Positions 26,301-35,668 of a DNA stretch of 64,000 bases are shown here, one piece after another. The stretch's first letter is position 1, and every line of letters starts with the position of its first letter. The notes under the pieces were generated by a model. It worked only from the letters and a program-made list of their open reading frames with translations. It was not told the origin of the DNA and made no database searches. The translations under genes were made by a program, and so were the position numbers. Source of the DNA: DATBLQ01 sp036555325 (GTDB lineage: Bacteria; Pseudomonadota; Alphaproteobacteria; Rhizobiales; Aestuariivirgaceae); NCBI GenBank assembly GCA_036555325.1, contig DATBLQ010000060.1:1-64000 (forward strand). The letters run 5' to 3'.

Positions 26301-27605
26301 CTAAGCGGCTTGTCCAGAACCTTGAATAATAGCGCGCGCAGCCGCCTCCCCGCTGACTATGGCCGATTCGAACCAGCCGGGAGTTTGGGGGGCGAAGTCT
26401 GCCGAGGCAAAGAATAGCTTGTCTTCCGGCTGCCACTCCTCGCACTCGCCAATCCAGGCGGACGCCGCCGGCAGGGCCAGCCAGGTCCCCCGGGAATAGG
26501 GGTCACTAACCCAGTCATGCCAATCCCACGCCAGAAGCCGGGCCTCTGGAAAGAACCGTTTTAGGGCATCCTCCACCTGGGTTGGTGAAAAAGGATCGAA
26601 TTTTCCGTCCATCAGGCCGAAACCGACAATCAAGGCATTGCCATCGGTACTTTGCCGCTCCGCGAAGGCCCATTGGAGGCCTGTAAGTCCACCAGTCACC
26701 AAAGTTCCAATCTTGGCACCTTCGGCCTTGATCCAGATTTTGAACGAGCGCCCGCCGTGGCCCAAAGCTATTGCGTCCGATTTTCGCCGGCTGAGAGAAG
26801 GAGCAAAGTGAATGGTTGTAAGGACGTTGAGCGGCAGCGCGATTATGACTGCTCCTGCCCGATATGTGTCGCCGTTTTTGCAATGCGCCAGCACGTCCCT
26901 CGGGAATTGCTGAACGCTTTCCACGTCCGCGCCGAGGTGCAGGGCAGCGCCCGACGTGTCGATCATCCGGCGCACCAGATCTCCCGCCCCCGAGACGAGC
27001 GTATGTTTCAGCGAATACATCATTCCTTCCGGCGAAAAATCCCCGTGTGCACAGCTTGAGAGAAATTCTCCCGCCGAAATTCTACCCGGATCGCCATTGC
27101 CGGAAATGCACCACCAGGCCAGAGCCTGCGACCGCATGGCTCGCGTGGCATTGATGCGATGCAGATAACTGCTCATGCTGAGGTCGATCAGATTGATCCC
27201 GCTTTGATCGACGGTTATTCCTTTCGCGTAGCGACGCGCATCCTCCATGATTAGGGCATGGCCTCTCCTGTATGCGTCGAGGTCTGTAGCTGCGGCGGGA
27301 GCATCGCTGCGAAGCATTCTTCCATCGTGCCATCGCCGTTCAACAATTGCCGCCGTCGGCCTTAGAAGAAAGTCGCATTTATTCGCGTAGTGCCTGATCC
27401 GATGGTGAGCGGGTGAGATCCATGCCCCGCCAAACTCCAGCACATCTGCTGAGTTCACGAAGGGGCGGGTAAACGCCCGCCCCCCTGCCCGGTCGCGAGC
27501 CTCAAGCACGACGGTTTTGCATCCCGCCGATTGCAGCGCCGACGCTGCGGCGGCCCCGGCAAACCCTGCACCTATGACGATCACATCGTAGTCTTGCTCC
27601 GCCAT
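26301..27605 (-). CDS. flavin-containing amine oxidase
   Basis: FAD-dependent oxidase of the monoamine oxidase superfamily, 434 residues. The N-terminal dinucleotide-binding motif VIVIGAGFAGAAAASAL and the following EARDRAGGRAFT are intact, as is the C-terminal FAD contact region (FFASADFAPQTPGWFESAIV). It probably oxidises an amine to an aldehyde and ammonia. It begins 6 bases after the putA stop, so it is translated with proline dehydrogenase. A role in amino-acid or polyamine catabolism is a reasonable inference. Confidence 0.88.
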   Translation of the reverse strand: MAEQDYDVIVIGAGFAGAAAASALQSAGCKTVVLEARDRAGGRAFTRPFVNSADVLEFGGAWISPAHHRIRHYANKCDFLLRPTAAIVERRWHDGRMLRSDAPAAATDLDAYRRGHALIMEDARRYAKGITVDQSGINLIDLSMSSYLHRINATRAMRSQALAWWCISGNGDPGRISAGEFLSSCAHGDFSPEGMMYSLKHTLVSGAGDLVRRMIDTSGAALHLGADVESVQQFPRDVLAHCKNGDTYRAGAVIIALPLNVLTTIHFAPSLSRRKSDAIALGHGGRSFKIWIKAEGAKIGTLVTGGLTGLQWAFAERQSTDGNALIVGFGLMDGKFDPFSPTQVEDALKRFFPEARLLAWDWHDWVSDPYSRGTWLALPAASAWIGECEEWQPEDKLFFASADFAPQTPGWFESAIVSGEAAARAIIQGSGQAA

Positions 27606-27611
27606 GGACAG

Positions 27612-30600
27612 TTACCGCTCGGCGGCCGGCTTAAGCGACATCAAAGCGGCGTTGCCGCCCGAAGCGGTCGTATCGACTGACAGCACCCGCTCGAGAGCAA
27701 ACCGGTGCAGGTAGTGCGGCCCTCCAGCTTTTGGACCGGTTCCGGACAACCCTTCGCCGCCGAACGGTTGCGCACCTACTACGGCACCTATCTGGTTGCG
27801 GTTCACATATATGTTTCCAACCTTCACTCGTGAACGCACCTCCTCCATCGTCGATTCAATCCTGGTATGCAAGCCCAGCGTCAGGCCATAACCCGTAGTA
27901 TTGATCTGCTCGCACACCTCGCCCATCTTGTCGGCTGCATAACGGATGACATGCAGGATTGGCCCGAAAACTTCCCGTTTCAGCAGCTGCAGAGTCTCTA
28001 GCTCATAGGCGGCGGGAGAGACAAAAGTGCCATTCGCCAACTCCGGCGCTAAGCTCGGATCGATGATAACTTTTCCTTTTGCCATCATCACCTTCTTATG
28101 GACGAGTAGATTGCGCATTGCTTCTTCGTCAATTACGGGCCCAATGTCGGTTGCGTAGTCGAGGGGATCACCGATCCGCAATTCTTCGATAGCTCCTTTC
28201 AGCATGGGCAATAATCGGCCTGCAATGTCGTCCTGAACGAACAGGATTCGCGCCGCCGAGCATCTTTGCCCGGCGCTGTCGAAAGCCGAGGAGATAACAT
28301 CACGCACTGCCTGCTCGGGCAGTGCGGAGGAATCGACGATCATGGCGTTCATGCCGCCCGTTTCGGCAATGAAAGGAATGATTGGCCCCTCACGTGCGGC
28401 AAGGGACTGATTAATGAGAGCGGCCGTCTCGTTGGAACCGGTGAAGGCCACGCCCGATATGCGTGGGTTGCCGGTAAGCCGACCGCCGACCCGGCTGCCT
28501 TCGCCCGGAAGGAACTGTAGCGCCGCCTTCGGCACGCCGGACTTGTGAAACTGTTTGACCGCCTCGAAAGCAACGAGTGGCGTCTGTTCCGCGGGCTTCG
28601 ATATGACCGTATTTCCCGCCGCAAGAGCGGCAGCCATCTGGCCGGTGAAGATGGCAAGTGGAAAGTTCCACGGGGAAATGCAGAGAAATACTCCGCGGCC
28701 GTGAAGTGTCATTTCGTTGAGCTCGCCTGTCGGGCCCGGCAATGGAACCGACGCCGCGAAATTCTTGCGCGCCTCTGCGGCATAGTAGCGCAAAAAGTCA
28801 ATCGCCTCTCTTAAATCGGCCTGCGCGTTGTCGAGGGTTTTCCCGGCCTCGCGAACCAGCAGCGCAAGTAAACGTGAACGGTGGTTTTCATAGGCTGCTG
28901 CGACTTTCTCCAAAATATCGGCCCGCTTCATCCCTCCAAGCCGATCCCACTCTGAAAACGCTCCCGCCGCACTCTGCACCGCCTGGTCGATTTGCGCATC
29001 GCTAGCCTCGGATACCTGTCCGACTTTGACGCGCCGATCGTGTGGCGATCTTATTTCAATCGGTCGTGTGCCCGTCACCGTTTGCCCATTGACGATCGCC
29101 GATGCGGAAAAGTCTTCATTCCGCAGGACATGCTCGATTTCGCTTAATAGGCGATCTCTCGTCGCTTTATCCCAAAGGGGCTCTCCAGGTGAATTTCGTC
29201 GCGGTGCGAAGATGTCGCGCGGCAATGGGATGCGAGGGTGCGGAATCGATTCCAGAGCGGATGCTTCATCCACCGGGTCTGCTACTATTTCCTCTATTGG
29301 CGCCGCGTCATCAGCCAGACGGTTGACAAAAGATGTATTAGCCCCGTTTTCCAACAAGCGACGTACCAGATAGGCGAGAAGGTCCTCATGACTGCCCACC
29401 GGCGCATAAATGCGCGCCGGTTGATTTAATCCGTTGGGGTCGATCACATTTGAATAGAGCTGCTGGCCCATCCCATGCAGCCTTTGGAATTCGAAGCGTT
29501 TGTCATTTCCCGCCATGACAAATACTGAGGACAGGGTCTGTGCATTGTGGGTGGCAAACTGCGGATAAAAAACACCACGATGTGACAGCATGTATTTTGC
29601 GCATGCGAGATAGGACACATCGGTTGCGACCTTTCTGGTGAACAACGGGTAACTTTCAAAGCCCCCTTCCTGTGCGCGCTTGATCTCCGTATCCCAATAG
29701 GCACCCTTGACGAGTCGCACGGGAAGCACCCGGCCAGTTTCCCGGGCAAGCTCCGCCAGCCACGCCACGATCGGATAGGCCCTCTTGCCGTAAGCCTGCA
29801 CCGCAAGACCAAGCCCGTTCCAGCCGCTGAGGCTTGCGTCGGCCGCTAGGCTCCGGAATAGGTCAAGTGAAAGTTCGAGGCGGTTGACTTCCTCAGCGTC
29901 TATCGTAAGCCCGAGGTTGGCCGTTTTGGCACGCTGGGCCAGCTCGAGAACGCGTGAACCGAGCTCGCTCATCACGCGCGACCGCGCCTTTTCGTCATAC
30001 CGGGGATGCAATGCTGAAAGCTTCACCGACATGGAAGGCCGCGCAAACACCTCGCCCGGGCGGTCCCTCGCTGCAAGGGCGATTCGGGCCAGGGCACTCT
30101 CATACGAGTCGAAATAGCGATCCGCGTCGGCCATCGTCATCGCGGCTTCGCCCAGCATATCATAGGAAAACCGATAGCCCTGTTGCTCCAGGGGCCCGGC
30201 TACTCTCAGCGCTTCCTCAATGGTTCGACCGAGAACAAACTGCCGACCCATGATCCGCATGGCTTGGCGCATTGCTTGCCTGATCACCGGTTCCCCCGAA
30301 TGTTTCATCAGTCGAGATAGATAAGCTTGGACGTCGGTCTTGGTTTGCTGGCCAAGCTCGATAAAGCGGCCGGTCAGCATTAATCCCCAGGCAGACGCGT
30401 TGACGAAGATGGATTCCGACTGGCCGATATGTTTTTCCCAATCTTTGCCTCCGATCTTGTCGGCGATGAGCTTGTCCGCCGTTTCTGCATCGGGGATCCG
30501 AAGCAGTGCTTCAGCAAGGCACATGAGCACCACGCCCTCCTCTGAGGAGAGCGAATACTCGTGCATGAATGCGTCAATCCCACCCTGGGCCGAACGGTGG

Positions 30601-30746
30601 GCGCGGACATTGGCTACGAGTTTGAGCGCGATTTCTTTGATTCTCTTGACTTCGGGGGCCGGAAGGCGTGCGAAGTTGACAAGGTCGCGGACCGTATCGG
30701 TTTCGTCGGCGAATAGTTTCGAGCGGATCGGCTCATGACTTGGCAA
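27612..30746 (-). CDS. putA: bifunctional proline dehydrogenase / pyrroline-5-carboxylate dehydrogenase
   Basis: Oxidises proline to glutamate in two steps. The 1044-residue protein has the flavin barrel of proline dehydrogenase (about 170-470; GLTIDAEEVNRLELSLDLF, VRLVKGAYWDTEI) and an aldehyde dehydrogenase domain (about 530-1000) with GNTVISKPAEQTP, the general base region PFIAETGGMN and catalytic Cys in SAGQRCSAARILF. There is no N-terminal ribbon-helix-helix domain, so this is the short, non-autoregulating PutA type. The start is TTG at 30746 with a strong GGAGG 6 bases upstream. It is divergent from panC, and a local PutR-type regulator is not visible. Confidence 0.96.
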   Translation of the reverse strand: MPSHEPIRSKLFADETDTVRDLVNFARLPAPEVKRIKEIALKLVANVRAHRSAQGGIDAFMHEYSLSSEEGVVLMCLAEALLRIPDAETADKLIADKIGGKDWEKHIGQSESIFVNASAWGLMLTGRFIELGQQTKTDVQAYLSRLMKHSGEPVIRQAMRQAMRIMGRQFVLGRTIEEALRVAGPLEQQGYRFSYDMLGEAAMTMADADRYFDSYESALARIALAARDRPGEVFARPSMSVKLSALHPRYDEKARSRVMSELGSRVLELAQRAKTANLGLTIDAEEVNRLELSLDLFRSLAADASLSGWNGLGLAVQAYGKRAYPIVAWLAELARETGRVLPVRLVKGAYWDTEIKRAQEGGFESYPLFTRKVATDVSYLACAKYMLSHRGVFYPQFATHNAQTLSSVFVMAGNDKRFEFQRLHGMGQQLYSNVIDPNGLNQPARIYAPVGSHEDLLAYLVRRLLENGANTSFVNRLADDAAPIEEIVADPVDEASALESIPHPRIPLPRDIFAPRRNSPGEPLWDKATRDRLLSEIEHVLRNEDFSASAIVNGQTVTGTRPIEIRSPHDRRVKVGQVSEASDAQIDQAVQSAAGAFSEWDRLGGMKRADILEKVAAAYENHRSRLLALLVREAGKTLDNAQADLREAIDFLRYYAAEARKNFAASVPLPGPTGELNEMTLHGRGVFLCISPWNFPLAIFTGQMAAALAAGNTVISKPAEQTPLVAFEAVKQFHKSGVPKAALQFLPGEGSRVGGRLTGNPRISGVAFTGSNETAALINQSLAAREGPIIPFIAETGGMNAMIVDSSALPEQAVRDVISSAFDSAGQRCSAARILFVQDDIAGRLLPMLKGAIEELRIGDPLDYATDIGPVIDEEAMRNLLVHKKVMMAKGKVIIDPSLAPELANGTFVSPAAYELETLQLLKREVFGPILHVIRYAADKMGEVCEQINTTGYGLTLGLHTRIESTMEEVRSRVKVGNIYVNRNQIGAVVGAQPFGGEGLSGTGPKAGGPHYLHRFALERVLSVDTTASGGNAALMSLKPAAER

Positions 30747-30838
30747 GGCTGACCTCCGGAATCGACTTTCCTCTTTACAGACCGCGAAGCAAGTTGAATC
30801 AAGGTCGAAACGACAACAACCTTCAGGACTTTGTCCTT

Positions 30839-31690
30839 ATGACCTCCACGCCCAAAATAGTCCGCAACGATCAGGACTTACGCAGCATTACGCGAGCCTG
30901 GCGTGCCGACGATGCCAAGTCCGCCATCGTTCCGACCATGGGTGCGCTGCATGACGGCCATCTAGCGCTCGTAAACGAGGCGTTTAAACGAGCGGAACAT
31001 GTTATCGTCTCGATTTTTGTGAATCCGAAGCAATTTGGCCCAACAGAGGATCTGGAGCGCTATCCACGCAATGAGGCCGCCGACCGTGATCTTCTGGCAA
31101 TGGCGGACGTGGACATCATTTATGCGCCCTCCTCCCTCGATATGTATCCTCCGAACTTTGTCACGACAGTCTCGATTGCCGGTCCTGCCAAGGTTGGACT
31201 GGAAGATAAGTTCAGGCCACATTTTCTTACCGGTGTTACCACTGTGGTTGCAAAGTTGCTGATTTCCGCCGACTGCGATTTCGCCATGTTCGGGGAAAAG
31301 GACTACCAGCAGTTAAAGGTCGTGTCTCAGATGGTGAGGGACTTGAACATCGCAACGGTGATCATTCCCTGCACCACAGTGCGCGAAGCCGATGGACTGG
31401 CGTTATCCTCGCGCAATGCCTATCTCAGTACAAGAGACCGACAGCTTGCCCCGCAGCTCAACCAGATCCTGATGAAAGTTGCCCAAAAAATTGCAGGCGG
31501 CAGGCGCCCTCGTTCGGTCCTCGCAACGGCAAGACGCGATCTGGAAGCGGCAGGATTCCGAGTAGATTACTTGGTTGTCCGAAATGCAGACACATTGGAG
31601 CCCGTCAAAACGGCACGGGAGCCGCAAAGAGTCCTGGCGGCTGCGTGGCTCGGCAAGACCCGGCTGATCGACAATGTGGCTGTTCCTTGA
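30839..31690 (+). CDS. panC: pantothenate synthetase
   Basis: Condenses pantoate and beta-alanine with ATP to make pantothenate, the precursor of coenzyme A. The 283-residue protein contains the ATP-binding VPTMGALHDGHLALV near residue 30, FVNPKQFGPTEDLERYPR, and the catalytic-loop segment MFGEKDYQQL. SSRNAYLS is the KMSKS-equivalent. ATG 30839 is used. The frame is open upstream into putA, which is not coding for PanC. panB, the usual partner, is not adjacent. The gene is convergent with the GNAT gene at 31766. Confidence 0.95.
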   Translation: MTSTPKIVRNDQDLRSITRAWRADDAKSAIVPTMGALHDGHLALVNEAFKRAEHVIVSIFVNPKQFGPTEDLERYPRNEAADRDLLAMADVDIIYAPSSLDMYPPNFVTTVSIAGPAKVGLEDKFRPHFLTGVTTVVAKLLISADCDFAMFGEKDYQQLKVVSQMVRDLNIATVIIPCTTVREADGLALSSRNAYLSTRDRQLAPQLNQILMKVAQKIAGGRRPRSVLATARRDLEAAGFRVDYLVVRNADTLEPVKTAREPQRVLAAAWLGKTRLIDNVAVP

Positions 31691-31765
31691 CCTCCTCCCC
31701 GTCAAATAGCCTACCTGCCAGGGGAAGGCGGGTGGGGTTGTCAGCCGATGCCGTAGGTTGAACGT

Positions 31766-32227
31766 TTAAAGCTCGCGGTGAAAAATCTCCCGCCCTTCGG
31801 TTGAAAAACCGAGCTTTCCATAAAACTCGCGCAAGCCCCGCGTCTTCTCGGAGTGCGGCGTCAGGGTCACCTGATACCCGGACGCCCCCTGTTGCTTTAG
31901 AAAGGTTTCGACCGCGACCACGAGCTCTCGCGCTACTCCCATGCCGCGATGACTTGGCACGACGTAGAGATCGTCCATCTCACCCAGCCAGCCGTACTCG
32001 ATCCCATATTGCATGGAGACTGTTGCGATGCCGATGGCTTGCCCACTTGACTCGGCGATGAAAAGACCACAGCTGCCGAGCTGGACCAATGCTCGGCAAT
32101 GCTGGATGATCATCGTGTTCGGAGTGCTGAATGCCTCTTCACGAAAAAACCTGATGAGCAATTCCTCTGCCGCAGTCGTGTCCTCCCCTGGGCAAATGCG
32201 CCGAACACTAATGCTCGCACGCTTCAC
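31766..32227 (-). CDS. GNAT family N-acetyltransferase
   Basis: Acetyl-CoA-dependent acyltransferase of 153 residues. The acetyl-CoA binding loop is visible in DLYVVPSHRGMGVARELVVA (motif A, R-x-x-G-x-G/A type), with strand EYGWLGEMDD before it and LREFYGKLGF near the end. Substrate is unknown. The GTG start at 32227 overlaps the DUF1489 stop in GTGA, which explains why the longer frame to 32335 is not used. It is the last gene of the mcc run. Confidence 0.82.
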   Translation of the reverse strand: MKRASISVRRICPGEDTTAAEELLIRFFREEAFSTPNTMIIQHCRALVQLGSCGLFIAESSGQAIGIATVSMQYGIEYGWLGEMDDLYVVPSHRGMGVARELVVAVETFLKQQGASGYQVTLTPHSEKTRGLREFYGKLGFSTEGREIFHREL

Positions 32228-32640
32228 AGCAATCCAAGCTCTGCCAATTCGACTCTTAGACGCTCCGGCATTCGTGCAATGCCTGAGCGCTTGGTGAGGT
32301 CGGGTGGTGCGTCGCTTGCACTGAGGTATCGCCAACCCTGAAACGCCCGTCGTGGCGTCGGTCGGACCAGAACATAGTCCGGATCCAAAACGATGCGGCA
32401 GCGCTCTATTCCATCGCGTCCGCTAACTGTCTCAAGCCTCAGAATGGGCTGCCTCACAGAGGTCAATCCTCGGATGACCCAGTAAATAGAGCCTCCCTTG
32501 AGGATTTCCGCCGCACGCTTGGGAAACATGCGGGTAACATGGCTCATTTGCCGTCCGGCTTTGCGTTCTTCCCGACGCCATTCCTCGAATTCCCTGAGTT
32601 CTCCAACTCCGACGCAAAGCTTGATTATGTGCAGCGGCAT
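32224..32640 (-). CDS. DUF1489 family protein
   Basis: Protein of 138 residues of the alphaproteobacterial DUF1489 family (LHIIKLCVGVGELREFEEW, then HVTRMFPKRAAEIL and GGSIYWVIRG). Function is not known. It has no signal peptide or membrane segment. It starts directly at the base after the mccA stop codon and overlaps the GNAT gene by 4 bases, so it is part of the same transcript. Its link to leucine degradation may just be positional. Confidence 0.85.
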   Translation of the reverse strand: MPLHIIKLCVGVGELREFEEWRREERKAGRQMSHVTRMFPKRAAEILKGGSIYWVIRGLTSVRQPILRLETVSGRDGIERCRIVLDPDYVLVRPTPRRAFQGWRYLSASDAPPDLTKRSGIARMPERLRVELAELGLL

Positions 32641-34599
32641 CTATCCGGCCTCCGCTCCGATGGCGCATAGAAAATCACCCTCTCGCACCTGCTGCCCCTC
32701 GGCAACTGAAATTTCCTTGACCAGACCAGCAACCGGTGCACGCAGGGCATGCTCCATTTTCATGGCCTCCAGAACGAGCAGCCGGTCACCAGCGCGGACC
32801 CTCATTCCATTGCTTGCATCCAGCTTTAGGACCCTACCGGGCATCGGCGCTCGTACTGTGCCTTCCCCCGTTTTGTCAGTTGCGGTCTCCGAATAGTCAG
32901 GCTCGGAAAACGAGAAGTGATAGCCGTCCACATCGACGAAGACTTGAGTGCCGGAACGATGGAAGCGTCCGCTCGTGGGGTGACCGTCCAACAGGAAATG
33001 CAAGGTCTGTTTATCGGACGAAATCATCTCCACTCTGTGGTTTTCACCATCCACTGTGATGGCTAGAGCGGTCCCCTCGTACGAGACGGCCAGATCGATA
33101 ACCCGGCTCTGCATATAAACCGTTCTCCGTTCCCGCCGCACGGCACCTCCCAAGACCCAGCCCCAGGGGACTGCCCATGGAGGGGTCGATCCGTCTGAAT
33201 GGGCATGAAGCCAGCATACGCAGCCGGCTGCCAGGAGATCCGACAATTTTCGCCCGATAGCAACAAAGTCGTTCAAAAAGCTCGTATGGGGAGCACGTGC
33301 GGAGAATTCTTTCGATGAGAGAATCGACATCAGGAAGCCCTTGTTGGTTTTGACACCGAATATGAACGTGTCTCTCAACGCTTGCTGAAGATTCGCAATC
33401 GCCTGATTGCGGGAAGGGCCCCATGCAATAACTTTTGCTATCATGGAATCGTAGAAGGGCGATATTTGGCTGCCTCTTGCAACTCCAGCTTCAATTCGAA
33501 TGTCGGCCTGATTAGGCCATATGACGTCGTGCACCTTACCTGTTTGCGGCAAGAACGATTGGGTCGGGTCCTCCGCATAAATTCGCGCTTCGACTGCATG
33601 GCCATGCGCCGCCACGTCATTCTGTTCGACCGGTAATTTTTCTCCAGCGGCTACGCGCAACTGCAGCTCGACTAGGTCAAGCCCCGTGATCATCTCGGTA
33701 ACAGGATGCTCGACCTGCAGTCGCGTATTCATTTCCATGAAGAAAAAACGCCCCGTTTGCTCGTCGTAAAGAAATTCCACCGTTCCGGCATTCCTGTAGC
33801 CCACTTGGCGGGCGATACCCACCGCAGCGTGGTGGATCTTGCTTCGCACCTCATCAGGGATCTGATAGGCCGGTGCTTCCTCGATGATCTTTTGATACCG
33901 CCGCTGGATTGAGCAATCGCGCTCGAACAGGTGAACTATTTTTCCGTGGTTATCCGCTATAAGCTGCACTTCAACATGCCGTGCCGATTGAAAAAATCGC
34001 TCAAGCAGCACGTTGTTATTTCCAAATGCACCTTCCGCCTCGCGCCGACAGGCATCCAGCGCCGCAGGAAAATCGCCAGGATCGTCCACTATCCGCATTC
34101 CTCGCCCACCCCCGCCCGCGACGGCTTTGATCATTACGGGGTAACCTATGACGCTTGCTTCGCGAACGAGACGCGACGGCGATTGATCGCTGCCCCGGTA
34201 ACCGGGAACGACTGGAACGCCAGCGCGATTTGCGACTTCCTTGGCTTCATCCTTCAGCCCCATCAATCTGATTGCGTCCGGTGACGGTCCAACGAAAACG
34301 ATACCGCTCCTTTGGCAGGCTTGCGCGAAATCAGCATTTTCGGAGAGGAACCCGTAACCCGGGTGAATAGCCTCAGCCTTGGCGGCAAGTCCCGCTTCGA
34401 TAATGCGAGAGCCGTTCAAATAGCTAAGACGCGGTTCGGACGCGCCGATATGATGGGCTTCATCCGCTTCGCCGACATGAACTCCATTTCGATCGGCGTC
34501 CGAAAAAATGGCGATCGTCCGCATTCCCAGCCGGCGGGCCGTGCGAAGGATCCGCACGGCAATTTCACCGCGATTTGCCACCAACACTGAGGCGAACAT
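32641..34599 (-). CDS. mccA: methylcrotonoyl-CoA carboxylase biotin-containing alpha subunit
   Basis: Biotin carboxylase plus biotin carrier subunit of 3-methylcrotonyl-CoA carboxylase, which acts in leucine catabolism. The 652-residue protein has an N-terminal biotin carboxylase (VLVANRGEIAVRI, ATP-grasp GGGGRGMRIV), a less conserved central linker with BT-like region (about 450-570), and a C-terminal biotinyl domain with the biotinylated lysine in EAMKMEH. The start is ATG 34599, next to a TTG at 34602. The assignment to MCC rather than propionyl- or acetyl-CoA carboxylase rests on the mccB partner in the same run and on ivd nearby. A second, different biotin subunit (60560-62566) is the PccA type. 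Confidence 0.9.
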   Translation of the reverse strand: MFASVLVANRGEIAVRILRTARRLGMRTIAIFSDADRNGVHVGEADEAHHIGASEPRLSYLNGSRIIEAGLAAKAEAIHPGYGFLSENADFAQACQRSGIVFVGPSPDAIRLMGLKDEAKEVANRAGVPVVPGYRGSDQSPSRLVREASVIGYPVMIKAVAGGGGRGMRIVDDPGDFPAALDACRREAEGAFGNNNVLLERFFQSARHVEVQLIADNHGKIVHLFERDCSIQRRYQKIIEEAPAYQIPDEVRSKIHHAAVGIARQVGYRNAGTVEFLYDEQTGRFFFMEMNTRLQVEHPVTEMITGLDLVELQLRVAAGEKLPVEQNDVAAHGHAVEARIYAEDPTQSFLPQTGKVHDVIWPNQADIRIEAGVARGSQISPFYDSMIAKVIAWGPSRNQAIANLQQALRDTFIFGVKTNKGFLMSILSSKEFSARAPHTSFLNDFVAIGRKLSDLLAAGCVCWLHAHSDGSTPPWAVPWGWVLGGAVRRERRTVYMQSRVIDLAVSYEGTALAITVDGENHRVEMISSDKQTLHFLLDGHPTSGRFHRSGTQVFVDVDGYHFSFSEPDYSETATDKTGEGTVRAPMPGRVLKLDASNGMRVRAGDRLLVLEAMKMEHALRAPVAGLVKEISVAEGQQVREGDFLCAIGAEAG

Positions 34600-34634
34600 C
34601 AACCCTTATCCCACCTGTTCTTGTCTCGGGCAAC

Positions 34635-35561
34635 TCACATGGCGAAATAGCTCTCGTCGATCCGCCGGATCTTTATTTCATCCTTGACGCGTACTCCGAT
34701 GTTGTGACGCATCATCAGACCTGCAAGCTGCCGGCCGCCCACCAGCACCACCCGGAATGTTGAGTGGCTCACGTAGTCATGCGCTGAGGCTGGAAAGAAT
34801 GACGTGGTGAAAAAGACCCCTCGCGACGATCGTTTGGCGTCGAGACTGCCGACGAAATCGCGAACGGCAGAAATCGGAACCGGGGCCTCCGGCCGGTAGC
34901 GCTTAGCTTGCACATAGACTGAATCAATACCGAGTTCGTCCATTGCAACGAAACCGTCAACCCCTCCATCCCCGGTCCGGCCGAGTTTTCTGGCAAGATC
35001 CCTATGCGCACGGCCGTAGCCCATAGCAACAAGGAGGTCGATCACCAGGGTCTCGAAGAAAGTGGGAGATTGGCGGCAGATTCGATGGATCAGTGCCAAA
35101 CCAAGCTCATCGTTAAGTCGTTTGATTTGATTGAGCGCAGCCGTTTCATCGGGCGTGATCATGTTTTCAGCATCGCTTAAGTCCGCAAGACCGGTTTCGC
35201 CGGGCAGAGGTCTGTCTGTCACGCGCTCCCGATCGGTCGATTGGGTTTGAAGATAACGCCGCTGCGCGGCCTGCGGATAGGTTTTCCCGGCGATATCCCA
35301 ACCCCGGGCCGTGAGCCGCATTCCCCGCTCGAGAGAGCCCTCAATGAGACCTTGGAGTTGGAGGTGCGAACGGGCCCAGTCTATGTGGTGCTCAAATAAC
35401 GTACCCGTGCCGGAAGGAAGCTTGGCGAGCACATCTTGTTGTCCCAATCGCAATTCAGTTGCAAGCAAGTCAACCAAACGCGCTTTGGAAAGTTCTTCCC
35501 CTTCAATTGCAAGAATTTTCAACAACGGCTGAATCAGCTCGTGATAGGCGGGCACCGGCAT
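34635..35561 (-). CDS. mrr: Mrr-type restriction endonuclease
   Basis: Modification-dependent (type IV) restriction enzyme of the Mrr family. The protein has 308 residues. The N-terminal winged-helix domain starts PVPAYHELIQPLLKIL as in E. coli Mrr. The C-terminal Mrr_cat nuclease domain has FFETLVIDLLVAMGYG, then the PD-(D/E)xK-like site with GVDGFV and VYVQAKRY (Asp and Q-x-K). Mrr cleaves DNA with foreign methylation. It lies between mccB and mccA, an unusual position. ATG 35561 is used because the protein family begins there; in-frame starts at 35576 and 35597 are possible. No cognate methylase, and no toxin-antitoxin partner, is adjacent. Confidence 0.9.
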   Translation of the reverse strand: MPVPAYHELIQPLLKILAIEGEELSKARLVDLLATELRLGQQDVLAKLPSGTGTLFEHHIDWARSHLQLQGLIEGSLERGMRLTARGWDIAGKTYPQAAQRRYLQTQSTDRERVTDRPLPGETGLADLSDAENMITPDETAALNQIKRLNDELGLALIHRICRQSPTFFETLVIDLLVAMGYGRAHRDLARKLGRTGDGGVDGFVAMDELGIDSVYVQAKRYRPEAPVPISAVRDFVGSLDAKRSSRGVFFTTSFFPASAHDYVSHSTFRVVLVGGRQLAGLMMRHNIGVRVKDEIKIRRIDESYFAM

Positions 35562-35668
35562 GACGCAACCATCCATTCTGATATCGAGGCTATACAACCC
35601 CAGATTGGATAAACGGTTAGGCCGGTAGCTATGTTTTTAGTGAGGTCGGAAAGGTTCCTTAAGCCGCC

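Noticed and set aside
25615..26304. 229-codon plus-strand frame opposite the VWA gene
   Set aside because: Antisense to the VWA protein, no recognisable domain.
31691..31765. Hairpin in the panC/GNAT convergent gap
   Set aside because: A G-U containing stem can be drawn, but no T-run follows on either strand; not called a terminator.
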